A stretch of 64,000 nucleotides of DNA from Nocardioides pini (GTDB lineage Bacteria; Actinomycetota; Actinomycetes; Propionibacteriales; Nocardioidaceae), in assembly GCF_026712185.1 (NCBI RefSeq), contig NZ_JAPPUX010000005.1, positions 422,262-486,261 of the forward strand, in the 5' to 3' direction. Of the stretch, positions 1 through 7,384 are shown in pieces (position 1 is the stretch's first letter; the number at the start of each line of letters is the position of its first letter). A model generated the notes under the pieces. That model made no database searches, was not told the DNA's origin, and saw only the letters and a list, made by a program, of their open reading frames with translations. A program made the position numbers and the translations under genes.

Positions 1-1
1 C

Positions 2-1771
2 CGCATCGACCTGATCCTGGACGCGGCGCGGACCTCCGGCGCCGACGCGATCCATCCCGGCTACGGCTTCCTGTCCGAGAACGCGGACTTCGCCCGCGCC
101 GTGATCGACGCCGGCCTGACCTGGGTCGGTCCGCCGCCCGAGGCGATCGAGGCCATGGGCGACAAGGTCCGGGCCAAGGAGATCGCCGAGAAGGCCGGCG
201 TCCCGGTGCTGTCGGCCCCGACGTCTCCGACGGAGGCCGACCTCCCGCTGCTCGTGAAGGCGTCGGCCGGCGGCGGCGGGCGCGGCATGCGCGTCGTACG
301 CACCCTGGACCGGCTCGAGGCCGAGATCGAGGCGGCGCGGGCGGAGGCCGAGTCGGCCTTCGGTGACGGCACGGTCTTCGTCGAGCCCTACGTCGAGGCC
401 GGTCGTCACGTCGAGGTGCAGGTCGTCTCGAGCGGGGCGCGCACCATCTCGATCGGCACCCGCGACTGCTCGGTCCAGCGTCGGCACCAGAAGGTGGTCG
501 AGGAGGCGCCGGCACCCGGGCTTCCGGCGGCCACGGAGGCGGCCATGTGCGAGGCGGCCGAGCGGCTCGCGCGCGACATCGGCTACCGCGGCGCAGGCAC
601 GGTCGAGTTCCTCTACGACCCGGCCACCGACCGCTGGTTCTTCCTCGAGATGAACACCCGGCTCCAGGTCGAGCACCCGGTCACCGAGCTGACGCACGAC
701 GGCGAGCTCGTCGAGAGCCAGCTCGCGGTGGCCGAGGTCCCGGACCTCGACCTCACGCCGAGGCCGAGGACCGGGCACGCGATCGAGGTCCGCCTCTACG
801 CCGAGGACGCGGCGTACGTCCCCCAGAGCGGTCGGCTGGTCACCTTCGACCTGCCGTCGGACGGCGCATTCCTGCCGATGGCCGGCTTCGGGGTCCGCGT
901 CGACAGCGGCTTCGCGAGCGGCGACGAGGTGTCCACCTTCTACGACGCGATGCTCGCCAAGGTGGTGGCCTGGGCGCCGACGCGTGAGCAGGCGATCCGG
1001 ATGCTCGTCGCGGCGCTGCGCCGGGCCCGGATCCACGGCGTGACCACCAACCGCGACCAGCTCGTCGACATCCTCACCGACCCGGTCTTCGTGGCCGGCG
1101 AGATGACGACGACCTGGCTCGAGTCACGTCCGATTCCCGCTGAGTCTCCTGGAGACTCACCGTCCAGCGACCGCGCCACACTCGTCGCGGGAGCGCTGAT
1201 GCTCGCCGCCGACGACGCGGCCCGGCGCACGGTCCAGCAGGGCGTGCCCGCCGCCTGGCGCAACGTCGTCAGCCAGCCGCAGCGCACGACGTTCGAGGGG
1301 CACGACCCGGTCGAGTGGTGGGGCACGCGCGACGGGTTCGTGGTCGACGGCGTGGCGGTCCTCGAGGTGTCGCCGACCCACGCCCGCCTCGAGGTCGACG
1401 GGGTCGCGCGGCGGTGGGACGGACTGATCGCCGTCGATCGCCGCTCGGCCACGCGTGAGATTTACGTCGACGGGCCCGATCGGTCCGTCCGGCTGCGCGA
1501 GGTCCCGCGCTTCACCGACCCCGCCGACGCGGTGGCGAGCGGCTCGCTGCTCGCGCCGATGCCCGGGACCGTCGTCGCGGTCAAGGTGGCCGTCGGTGAC
1601 GCGGTGGCGGCGGGTGACGTCGTCCTCGTGCTCGAGGCGATGAAGATGCAGCACACCGTGACCGCGCCGCACGACGGCACGGTCACCGAGATCAACGTCG
1701 AGCCCGGGTCGCAGGTCGCGTCCGGGGAGGTCCTGGCCGTCGTGGCCGAGGAAGCCGAGGGAGAAGCATGA
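2..1771 (+). CDS. Acetyl/propionyl-CoA carboxylase alpha subunit (biotin carboxylase + BCCP), 5' end outside window
   Basis: The protein carries out ATP-dependent carboxylation of biotin for an acyl-CoA carboxylase; the carboxyltransferase partner is not adjacent here. The reading frame is already open at base 2, so the N-terminus lies upstream. Visible in order are the end of the biotin carboxylase N-domain (HPGYGFLSEN), the ATP-grasp glycine-rich loop (GGGGRGM, about 270-290), the signature EMNTRLQVEHPVTE (about 649-690), the biotin carboxylase C-domain, a linker near 1130-1180, and a C-terminal biotinyl domain with EAMKM, whose Lys codon is at 1643-1645. The stop overlaps the next ATG in ATGA (1768-1771), so translation is probably coupled to the acyl-CoA dehydrogenase, which suggests branched-chain or odd-chain acyl-CoA breakdown. 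Substrate (acetyl, propionyl or methylcrotonyl-CoA) cannot be decided from this part. Confidence 0.95.
   Translation, partial: RIDLILDAARTSGADAIHPGYGFLSENADFARAVIDAGLTWVGPPPEAIEAMGDKVRAKEIAEKAGVPVLSAPTSPTEADLPLLVKASAGGGGRGMRVVRTLDRLEAEIEAARAEAESAFGDGTVFVEPYVEAGRHVEVQVVSSGARTISIGTRDCSVQRRHQKVVEEAPAPGLPAATEAAMCEAAERLARDIGYRGAGTVEFLYDPATDRWFFLEMNTRLQVEHPVTELTHDGELVESQLAVAEVPDLDLTPRPRTGHAIEVRLYAEDAAYVPQSGRLVTFDLPSDGAFLPMAGFGVRVDSGFASGDEVSTFYDAMLAKVVAWAPTREQAIRMLVAALRRARIHGVTTNRDQLVDILTDPVFVAGEMTTTWLESRPIPAESPGDSPSSDRATLVAGALMLAADDAARRTVQQGVPAAWRNVVSQPQRTTFEGHDPVEWWGTRDGFVVDGVAVLEVSPTHARLEVDGVARRWDGLIAVDRRSATREIYVDGPDRSVRLREVPRFTDPADAVASGSLLAPMPGTVVAVKVAVGDAVAAGDVVLVLEAMKMQHTVTAPHDGTVTEINVEPGSQVASGEVLAVVAEEAEGEA
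1141..1159. repeat. Intragenic 19-bp palindrome in the carboxylase linker
   Basis: TGAGTCTCCTGGAGACTCA is a perfect inverted repeat with 9-base arms around one central base. It lies in frame in the variable linker between the biotin carboxylase and biotinyl regions (residues PAESPGDSP). Its function is unknown; it could be a degenerate interspersed element or chance. Confidence 0.6.
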
Positions 1772-2943
1772 CCGACTTCACCGAGTCCACCTTCACCGAG
1801 TCCGAGGAGCGCCAGGAGTTGCGCCGCCAGGTCGCGAAGCTCGCGAAGGGCTACGGACGCGACTGGTTCGTCGAGCGGGCGCGCTCGGGCGAGAAGACCA
1901 CGGAGCTGTGGCTCGAGATCGCCAAGGCGGGCTACCTCGGCATCAACATCCCGGAGGAGTACGGCGGCGGGGGCGGCGGCATCGGCGACGTGGCCGCGGT
2001 CTGCGAGGAGCTCGCCGCGCAGGGCTGCCCGCTGCTCATGATGGTCGTCAGCCCGGCGATCTGCGGCACGGTCATCGCCCGCTACGGCACCGAGGAGCAG
2101 AAGCAGCAGTGGCTGCCGGGGATCTGCGACGGCACCGCCACGATGGCCTTCGCGATCACCGAGCCCGACGCCGGCACCAACTCGCACAACATCACGACCA
2201 CTGCCCGGCGCGACGGCGACGAGTGGGTGCTCAAGGGCCAGAAGATCTACATCTCCGGCGTCGACGAGGCCGCCAACGTGCTCGTCGTGGCGCGCACCGA
2301 GGACGCGAGGACGGGCAAGCTCAAGCCGTGCCTGTTCGTCGTGCCGACGGACGCGGCCGGCTTCGACTACACCGCGATCCCGATGGAGATCGTCAGCCCC
2401 GAGAAGCAGTTCCAGGTCTTCATCGACGACGTCCGGCTCCCGCGCGAGGCGCTCGTCGGCGACGAGGACGGCGGGCTGGTGCAGCTGTTCGCGGGCCTCA
2501 ACCCCGAGCGGATCATGGCGGCCTCCTTCTCGACCGGCCTCGCCCGCCACGCGATCGCCAAGGCGTCGGCGTACGCCAAGGAGCGCACGGTCTTCCGGGC
2601 GCCGATCGGCTCCCACCAGGCCATCGCCCACCCGCTCGCCATGGCGCACATCGAGAACGAGCTCGCCCGGCTGATGACGCAGAAGGCGTCGGCCCTCGTC
2701 GACGCCGGTGACGAGATGGCCGCCGGCGAGGCGGCCAACATGGCGAAGTACGCCGCCGCGGAGGCCGCCGTGCACGCCGTCGACGCAGCGGTGCAGACCC
2801 ACGGGGGCAACGGCATCACGCAGGAGTACGGCATGGCCGGCCTGCTGGTCGCCGCCCGCGCCGGCCGCATCGCCCCGGTCAGCCGGGAGATGATCCTCAA
2901 CTTCGTCGCGATGCACAGCCTGGGGCTGCCCAAGTCCTACTGA
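1768..2943 (+). CDS. Acyl-CoA dehydrogenase
   Basis: FAD-dependent alpha,beta-dehydrogenation of an acyl-CoA (391 aa, normal family length). The N-terminal helical domain has the EEYGGGGGG loop (about residues 65-75), the middle domain has AITEPDAGTNSHN (about 129), and the C-terminal domain ends THGGNGITQEYG and LGLPKSY. The usual C-terminal catalytic glutamate position (YEGT in short-chain enzymes) reads APVS here. Glu247, in GLNPERIM, matches the alternative catalytic base of isovaleryl-CoA and long-chain dehydrogenases, so I infer that activity is retained. It starts inside the stop of the carboxylase gene (ATGA), supporting one operon and a branched-chain or long-chain substrate. The substrate is not provable from sequence. 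Confidence 0.95.
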   Translation: MTDFTESTFTESEERQELRRQVAKLAKGYGRDWFVERARSGEKTTELWLEIAKAGYLGINIPEEYGGGGGGIGDVAAVCEELAAQGCPLLMMVVSPAICGTVIARYGTEEQKQQWLPGICDGTATMAFAITEPDAGTNSHNITTTARRDGDEWVLKGQKIYISGVDEAANVLVVARTEDARTGKLKPCLFVVPTDAAGFDYTAIPMEIVSPEKQFQVFIDDVRLPREALVGDEDGGLVQLFAGLNPERIMAASFSTGLARHAIAKASAYAKERTVFRAPIGSHQAIAHPLAMAHIENELARLMTQKASALVDAGDEMAAGEAANMAKYAAAEAAVHAVDAAVQTHGGNGITQEYGMAGLLVAARAGRIAPVSREMILNFVAMHSLGLPKSY

Positions 2944-2983
2944 AAGCGGTGCGGCGGCGCACGCGGTGCGCTTCACTGCACCC

Positions 2984-3499
2984 ATGCCGAAGCCGCCGAC
3001 GGTCCCGGTCCGCCTGGGTCACGTCCTTGCTGGAGTCCTCGTCGTCCTGGGGAGCACCACTGTGGCCCGGGCGGCCGCCGAGCCGGGGCCGCACGACCGC
3101 CTCGCGGGCCTGCCCGGCCCGTGCGCCGACGTGAGCACCGACCCGGCCGACTTCCCGCGAGCGGTGCCGCTGCCCCAGGGCGCGTACACCGTCCGCGGCT
3201 TCATCCGGGCCGACTGCCGCCAGTTCCTGGACCTGGCGATGGACACCGAGGACCTCGGGCCGGAGGAGCGCCACCTCGTCCGCCGGCTGCGGGCGAAGGG
3301 GTTCCGCGGCGTCACCTCCGACAGCCGCACGGTCGAGGTCGACATGGGCCCCGACGCCCCGCCGGAGCTGCGCGAGGAGTACACGATCCGCGCGTACGGG
3401 CGCGGCCTGCGGGTCAAGGTCGAGCTCGGTTTCGTCGGGGCCGCACCCCGGTGGGGCGGGACCGCGCTGGTCCGCTACGTGCTGCGTCCTCTCCGCTGA
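2984..3499 (+). CDS. Secreted protein of unknown function
   Basis: About 171 aa with a signal peptide: basic start (MPKPPTVPVRLGH), hydrophobic core VLAGVLVVLG and a likely cleavage after VARAAA. The mature part has two cysteines (PCADVS and ADCRQF), possibly one disulfide, and charged helical stretches; I recognise no family. ATG 2984 is preferred over an in-frame GTG at 2966 because it gives a standard signal peptide. It lies 40 bases after the acyl-CoA dehydrogenase stop but is probably functionally unrelated. Codon bias is typical of a real gene. Confidence 0.75.
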   Translation: MPKPPTVPVRLGHVLAGVLVVLGSTTVARAAAEPGPHDRLAGLPGPCADVSTDPADFPRAVPLPQGAYTVRGFIRADCRQFLDLAMDTEDLGPEERHLVRRLRAKGFRGVTSDSRTVEVDMGPDAPPELREEYTIRAYGRGLRVKVELGFVGAAPRWGGTALVRYVLRPLR

Positions 3500-3533
3500 C
3501 GCCGCTCGGTCGGCCCCGGCGCGTGCACCGTGC

Positions 3534-3598
3534 AGGCAGTTCACGGGCGCCGCGCGACTGCTGAGCGTGGCCGCGCGGCCATCAGCCTCGAACTGCCT
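3534..3598. other. Inverted repeat between convergent-type small genes
   Basis: AGGCAGTTC (3534-3542) and GAACTGCCT (3590-3598) are perfect 9-base arms enclosing a GC-rich interior that contains the palindrome GGCCGCGCGGCC. It lies between the stop at 3499 and the start at 3633. It could act as a terminator for the upstream gene; there is no T-run. Confidence 0.35.
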
Positions 3599-3632
3599 TC
3601 ATGGTGTCGGACCGCGGTGCGATGATCGCGCC

Positions 3633-4010
3633 GTGGCCCTCGCCGACCGTCCCCTCGTGCCCGAGGAGTGGGTGCTGCGCATCGATGCGGTGCTCGGCGT
3701 GCTCCCGCGCTGCCGGCAGGAGTCGGCGTGGACCGGGACACGCTGGCGCGTGGGCAGCGCCACCGTGGCCCACGTCTTCGGCGGGGAGGACCAGCTCTTC
3801 CGGATCACCTTCCGCGGCGAGCCCGACGAGGTCGCCGCGTTCGAGCACATGGGCGACCCCTACTTCCGGGCCGGCTGGGGCGGCAACTACATCGGGATGC
3901 TCCTCGACGACGACACCGACTGGGAGGAGCTCGCGGAGCTGCTGACCGACTCCTACTGCATCCAGGCGCCAGCGCGCCTCGCCGCGCAGGTCGCCCGGCC
4001 CGGCGCCTGA
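3633..4010 (+). CDS. MmcQ/YjbR family protein
   Basis: 125 aa, matching the short MmcQ/YjbR family, a small alpha/beta fold distantly like the CyaY/frataxin shape, often called DNA-binding, with no firmly known activity. The pattern LPRCRQESAWTGTRWRVG, then ITFRGEPDEV and WGGNYIGMLLDDDTDWEELAELLTDSY, is typical. GTG 3633 gives the family's usual length; longer in-frame starts upstream would add an uncharacteristic tail. It stands alone, with no obvious partner nearby. Confidence 0.8.
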   Translation: MALADRPLVPEEWVLRIDAVLGVLPRCRQESAWTGTRWRVGSATVAHVFGGEDQLFRITFRGEPDEVAAFEHMGDPYFRAGWGGNYIGMLLDDDTDWEELAELLTDSYCIQAPARLAAQVARPGA

Positions 4011-4051
4011 GCGCACCCGCACGTCGCCGTCCGCCCGGCAGGATGGACGCC

Positions 4052-5182
4052 ATGACCGGGACGTCGCACGGCCGCCTCGTCGGGCTGGACGTGGCCCGGT
4101 GCCTCGCGCTGCTCGGCATGGTCGCCACCCACGTGCTCGACGAACGCACCCCGTCCGGCGACCTCACCACCGCCCAGTGGCTGGCCGGTGGCCGGGCGTC
4201 GGCGCTGTTCGCGGTGCTGGCCGGGGTGAGCCTCGCGCTGATGACCCGCGAGCCCCTCCGGGGTCGGCCGCTCGCGCTGCGCACCCTCGGCATCGCCGCC
4301 CGGGCGCTGCTGATCGGGCTCCTCGGCCTCGTGCTCGGCGGACTGGACACCGGGATCGCGGTCATCCTCACCTACTACGGCGTGCTGTTCGTGCTGGGAC
4401 TGCCGTTCACGCTCCTGCGCCTGCGTCGGCTCCTGCCGCTCGCCGTCGTCTGGGTGGTGCTCGCGCCGGTGGTGTCGCACCTGGTGCGGCCCCACCTGCC
4501 CGGTCGGGGGTTCGACAGCCCGACCTTCGAGCAGCTGGCCGACCCGGGCCGGCTGGCGAGCGAGCTGCTCCTCACCGGCTACTACCCGGCCGTCCCGTGG
4601 CTGGCCTACCTCCTCGCCGGCCTCGTGCTGGGACGCCTCGACCTGCGCGACACCTCGCTGCTCGGCGGCCTGGCCGTGGGTGGGCTCTCCCTGGCGGTGC
4701 TCGCGACGCAGGTGTCGCGGACGCTGGCCGACCCGGCGGTGGCGTCGGACAACGCGACCGGCATGTACGGCACGACGCCCGCCGACGGCGACTGGACCTG
4801 GCTGCTGCTCGTCGCGCCCCACTCGGCGACGCCGTTCGACCTCGCCCAGACGATCGGCAGCGCCGTCCTCGTGATCGCGCTCTGCCTCCTCGTCGAGCAG
4901 CTGCTGCCCCGGCCGGCGACCGCCGTGCTCGCCGTCGTGTTCGGTGCGGGCGCGGCCACGCTCACCCTCTACTCCCTGCACGTGGTGATGCGCACCGAGG
5001 CGGTGTGGCCGGAGGAGGACCCGTCGACCTACGTCAGCCACGTCGTGGTCCTCCTGGCGATCGGGGCGGCGCTCCGCCTGCTCCGGCGGCGCGGGCCCCT
5101 CGAGGCGGCGGCGGGCCTGCCCGTCCGGCTGGCCCGGCGCTCCAGCCGCCCGGAGCCTCAGCGCAGCGGCACGAACCGGTAG
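4052..5182 (+). CDS. Multi-TM acyltransferase-like membrane protein (DUF1624/DUF418-like)
   Basis: About 376 aa with some 9-10 hydrophobic segments. The N-terminus GRLVGLDVARCLALLGMVATH is the hallmark of the heparan-alpha-glucosaminide N-acetyltransferase-like/DUF418 membrane acyltransferase group (R.x.x.G.D..R..A..GM..VH pattern). The family moves acyl groups onto envelope sugars or is uncharacterised; the substrate here is unknown. ATG 4052 is preferred because GGCAGGA lies 8-14 bases upstream; an in-frame ATG at 4043 is possible. The last 25 bases overlap the convergent methyltransferase gene. Confidence 0.75.
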   Translation: MTGTSHGRLVGLDVARCLALLGMVATHVLDERTPSGDLTTAQWLAGGRASALFAVLAGVSLALMTREPLRGRPLALRTLGIAARALLIGLLGLVLGGLDTGIAVILTYYGVLFVLGLPFTLLRLRRLLPLAVVWVVLAPVVSHLVRPHLPGRGFDSPTFEQLADPGRLASELLLTGYYPAVPWLAYLLAGLVLGRLDLRDTSLLGGLAVGGLSLAVLATQVSRTLADPAVASDNATGMYGTTPADGDWTWLLLVAPHSATPFDLAQTIGSAVLVIALCLLVEQLLPRPATAVLAVVFGAGAATLTLYSLHVVMRTEAVWPEEDPSTYVSHVVVLLAIGAALRLLRRRGPLEAAAGLPVRLARRSSRPEPQRSGTNR

Positions 5183-5709
5183 CGCCCGTGCCGGGTGACC
5201 ACCGCCCCCGGGTTGGTCACCCGCAGCATCGTGCCGTCCACCGGCACCACCAGGACGCCGTCGGTGGCGAGCTGGTCGACCAAGCTGGCGGGCAGGGTGT
5301 CGGCCATCGCGGAGACGAGGATGCGGTCGTACGGCGCCCCGTCGGGGTCGCCGAGAACCCCGGCCACGGCCTGCCGGATCGTCGCCCACGGCCGGTCGGT
5401 GCGGGCCAGGTTGGCGGACCCGAAGGACACCAGCTCCGGCTCCAGCTCGAAGCCCAGCACCGACCCGGCCGGCCCGACCAGGTGCGCGAGCAGCGCGGTC
5501 GTCCAGCCGCTCCCCGACCCGACGTCGAGCACCCGCTGCCCGGCGCGGACGTCGAGCAGCCGCAGCATGTCGTCGACGGTGCGGGGCTGGGAGTTGGTCT
5601 GCCCCGCGGCGATCGCCAGCGGTCCGTCGTACGACGCCCGCCGCCGCACCCCGCGCGGGAGGAAGTCCCGCCGCGGGGTGGCGTCGAAGGCCGCCGTGAC
5701 CGGGTCCAT
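5158..5709 (-). CDS. Protein-L-isoaspartate O-methyltransferase-like protein
   Basis: 183 aa SAM methyltransferase of the PIMT (Pcm) type, which methylates isoaspartyl residues in damaged proteins. Evidence is the substrate/SAM motif GQTNSQPRTVDDML (about residues 36-49), SAM motif I VLDVGSGSGWTTALLA (about 60-75) and ILVSAMADTLPASLVDQL. It is shorter than classic Pcm (about 210 aa), so assignment to the family is firmer than to the exact substrate. It is the last gene of a leftward four-gene run (AraC, VOC, cupin, this), 10 bases after the cupin gene, and overlaps the 3' end of the rightward membrane acyltransferase gene. Confidence 0.85.
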   Translation of the reverse strand: MDPVTAAFDATPRRDFLPRGVRRRASYDGPLAIAAGQTNSQPRTVDDMLRLLDVRAGQRVLDVGSGSGWTTALLAHLVGPAGSVLGFELEPELVSFGSANLARTDRPWATIRQAVAGVLGDPDGAPYDRILVSAMADTLPASLVDQLATDGVLVVPVDGTMLRVTNPGAVVTRHGRYRFVPLR

Positions 5710-5719
5710 CAGGGCTCGC

Positions 5720-6199
5720 TCACACCCATGTGTTGTCGTGCTCCCGCATGAAACGGTCGTACGCGTCGCCGTCGAGGGCGCCCATCCCGGCCGCCAGGCC
5801 CTCGAAGTAGGCCTCGCGCGGTGCGCCGGGGGCGAAGTGGAGCAGCATCTTGGCGGCGCCGTCCTCGTTGCGGAAGCCGTGGATCCCGCCGGCCGGGACG
5901 TGGGCGAAGTCGCCGGCGTGGCACTTCACCCAGTCGGTGCCGTCGTAGATCGTGACGGTGCCCTCGAGGACGTAGAACGACTCGGTGATCGTGCGGTGGA
6001 AGTGGGCACCGGGGCCGCTCTCGGGGCCGGCGAACTCCCACCGGTAGAGGCCGAACGTGCCGGTGGTCTCGGTGCCCTGCGCGAGGTAGAACACCTTGTT
6101 GCCGTTGGGGTAGACCACCGCCGGCTCGATCCCCGCCCGCTTGACGTGGGCGGAGACCTCGCCGGAGTCACCGTGGTAGATCGGCGGGGGATAGCTCAT
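5720..6199 (-). CDS. Cupin domain protein
   Basis: 159 aa single cupin barrel. The two cupin motifs are visible: GAHFHRTITESFYVLEGTVTIYDG (metal-binding HxH...E) and DFAHVPAGGIHGFRNEDG (second His). Such proteins are metal-dependent dioxygenases, isomerases or binding proteins; the activity is not assignable. It lies 40 bases downstream of the VOC gene and 10 bases upstream of the PIMT-like gene in one leftward run, so it is probably controlled with the AraC regulator and VOC protein. Confidence 0.9.
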   Translation of the reverse strand: MSYPPPIYHGDSGEVSAHVKRAGIEPAVVYPNGNKVFYLAQGTETTGTFGLYRWEFAGPESGPGAHFHRTITESFYVLEGTVTIYDGTDWVKCHAGDFAHVPAGGIHGFRNEDGAAKMLLHFAPGAPREAYFEGLAAGMGALDGDAYDRFMREHDNTWV

Positions 6200-6239
6200 C
6201 GAACGGGGTCCCCTCGGCGCGGAGAAGGTCGGCGGGTGG

Positions 6240-6704
6240 TCATGGAGCGGTGGTCCCTTCGTAGGCCTCCTGGACCTCGCCGGGGGAGGCGTCGTTGAAC
6301 TGGTTGATCCGGATCTGGTTGCCGAACGGGTCGCGGATGCCGAAGTCGGTGCCGTAGGGCTGGGTGACCGGCTCCTGGGTGATCTCGACGCCGGCGTCGC
6401 GGAGCGCGGCGTAGGTCGCGTGCACGTCGCTGCTGGTGAGGAACAGGCCCCCGAGGGCGCCCTTGGTGACGAGCTCGCGGACCTGGGCGGCGGTGGTCTC
6501 GTCGTGCTGGGGGCCGCCGACCAGCTCGAGCAGGATCGAGGTGTCCTGGCCGGGGACGCCGACGGTGAGCCAGCGCATGAAGCCGAGGTCGATGTCGTCG
6601 CGCACCTCGAAGCCGAGGTGGCTGGTGTAGAAGTCGAGCGCCTCGTCCTGGTCGAGGACCGGCACGCTGCGGATATGGAGGCTGGTGATGTGGTTGGTGT
6701 TCAT
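6240..6704 (-). CDS. VOC family protein (glyoxalase/bleomycin-resistance fold)
   Basis: 154 aa with paired beta-alpha-beta-beta-beta modules of the vicinal oxygen chelate superfamily: SVPVLDQDEALDFYTSHLGFEV, a central ILLELVGG strand and C-terminal YGTDFGIRDPFGNQIRINQ. Likely metal ligands are the His of SLHIRS and the Glu of LLELVGG. The reaction is unknown. ATG 6704 begins MNTNHITSLHIRSVPV, a standard family start. The AraC gene ends only 10 bases upstream on the same strand, the common arrangement of an AraC regulator with a VOC protein in actinobacteria. Confidence 0.9.
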   Translation of the reverse strand: MNTNHITSLHIRSVPVLDQDEALDFYTSHLGFEVRDDIDLGFMRWLTVGVPGQDTSILLELVGGPQHDETTAAQVRELVTKGALGGLFLTSSDVHATYAALRDAGVEITQEPVTQPYGTDFGIRDPFGNQIRINQFNDASPGEVQEAYEGTTAP

Positions 6705-6714
6705 GACGACGACG

Positions 6715-7182
6715 CTAGTCAGCGTCCACCCCCTCCTGCTTCTCCGAAAACGCTGTCCCGGCGGCACCCGCCGGTCCGGCCCGCTCGCGCGGTCGGGTCC
6801 ACGCGGCGATGAAGCACGACGGCACCGCCACCGGCGCGTGGCGGGCGCGGAACTCGGTGGGCGAGCACCCGACGACGTTGCTGAAGGTGCGGCTGAAGGT
6901 GCCGAGGCTGGCGAACCCGACGTCCCACGCGACGTCGGTCACCGGCCGGTCGGTCTGTCGCAGCAGGGTCATCGCGCGCTCGACCCGGCGCCGCTGGAGG
7001 TAGCGGTGGGGCGTCTCGCCGTAGACCTCCTTGAAGACCCGGCCGAACTGCGACGCCGACAGGTGGGCGATCGCGGCGAGGGTCGGCACGTCGAGGGGCT
7101 CGGCGTAGCGCCGGTCCATCTCGTCGCGGGCGCGCAGCATCCGTCGGTTGGTGTCCTCCTGCGCGGAGAGCGGCCGGCCCAT
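6715..7182 (-). CDS. AraC family transcriptional regulator
   Basis: 155 aa consisting almost only of the DNA-binding domain with two helix-turn-helix units: LAAIAHLSASQFGRVFKEVYGETPHRYLQRRR and VTDVAWDVGFASLGTFSRTFSNVVGCSPTEFR. There is no effector domain, so it may act as a constitutive or partner-dependent regulator. ATG 7182 (MGRPLSAQEDTNRRML) is chosen over a longer upstream frame lacking family similarity. It is the first gene of the leftward AraC-VOC-cupin-PIMT run and probably controls it. Confidence 0.9.
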   Translation of the reverse strand: MGRPLSAQEDTNRRMLRARDEMDRRYAEPLDVPTLAAIAHLSASQFGRVFKEVYGETPHRYLQRRRVERAMTLLRQTDRPVTDVAWDVGFASLGTFSRTFSNVVGCSPTEFRARHAPVAVPSCFIAAWTRPRERAGPAGAAGTAFSEKQEGVDAD

Positions 7183-7237
7183 GTGGAGGAACCTAACGCG
7201 TGCCGGGGACGGCGCGGACCGGGCGCCGGACACGACA

Positions 7238-7268
7238 ACGGCGTGGCCCCGGGGGAGGGCCACGCCGT
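7238..7268. terminator. Strong hairpin, likely terminator
   Basis: ACGGCGTGGCCC (7238-7249) pairs perfectly with GGGCCACGCCGT (7257-7268): a 12-bp stem with a 7-base loop. It lies between the leftward gene ending at 7385 and the AraC gene starting at 7182, where it could end transcription of the sigma-factor operon. A short T-run occurs only on the plus-strand side (7279-7282 region), so leftward action would be of the U-less actinobacterial kind. Confidence 0.7.
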
Positions 7269-7384
7269 GGTCTGTGCGTTTTCAGGACGTGGATCTCGCA
7301 GTTCTGGGGGGATCCCGTACGTCGGCGGGAGGTCGGCGTACGGGGCACGAGAGCCGGTCCTGCGGAACGCGGCCGCCGCCGGGA

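Noticed and set aside
2966..2983. Longer start (GTG 2966) for the small secreted protein
   Set aside because: It adds residues that spoil the signal-peptide start; ATG 2984 fits better.
1462..2985. 507-codon minus-strand frame across the carboxylase/dehydrogenase boundary
   Set aside because: Shadow of two well-supported plus-strand genes; low-complexity composition and no domain.
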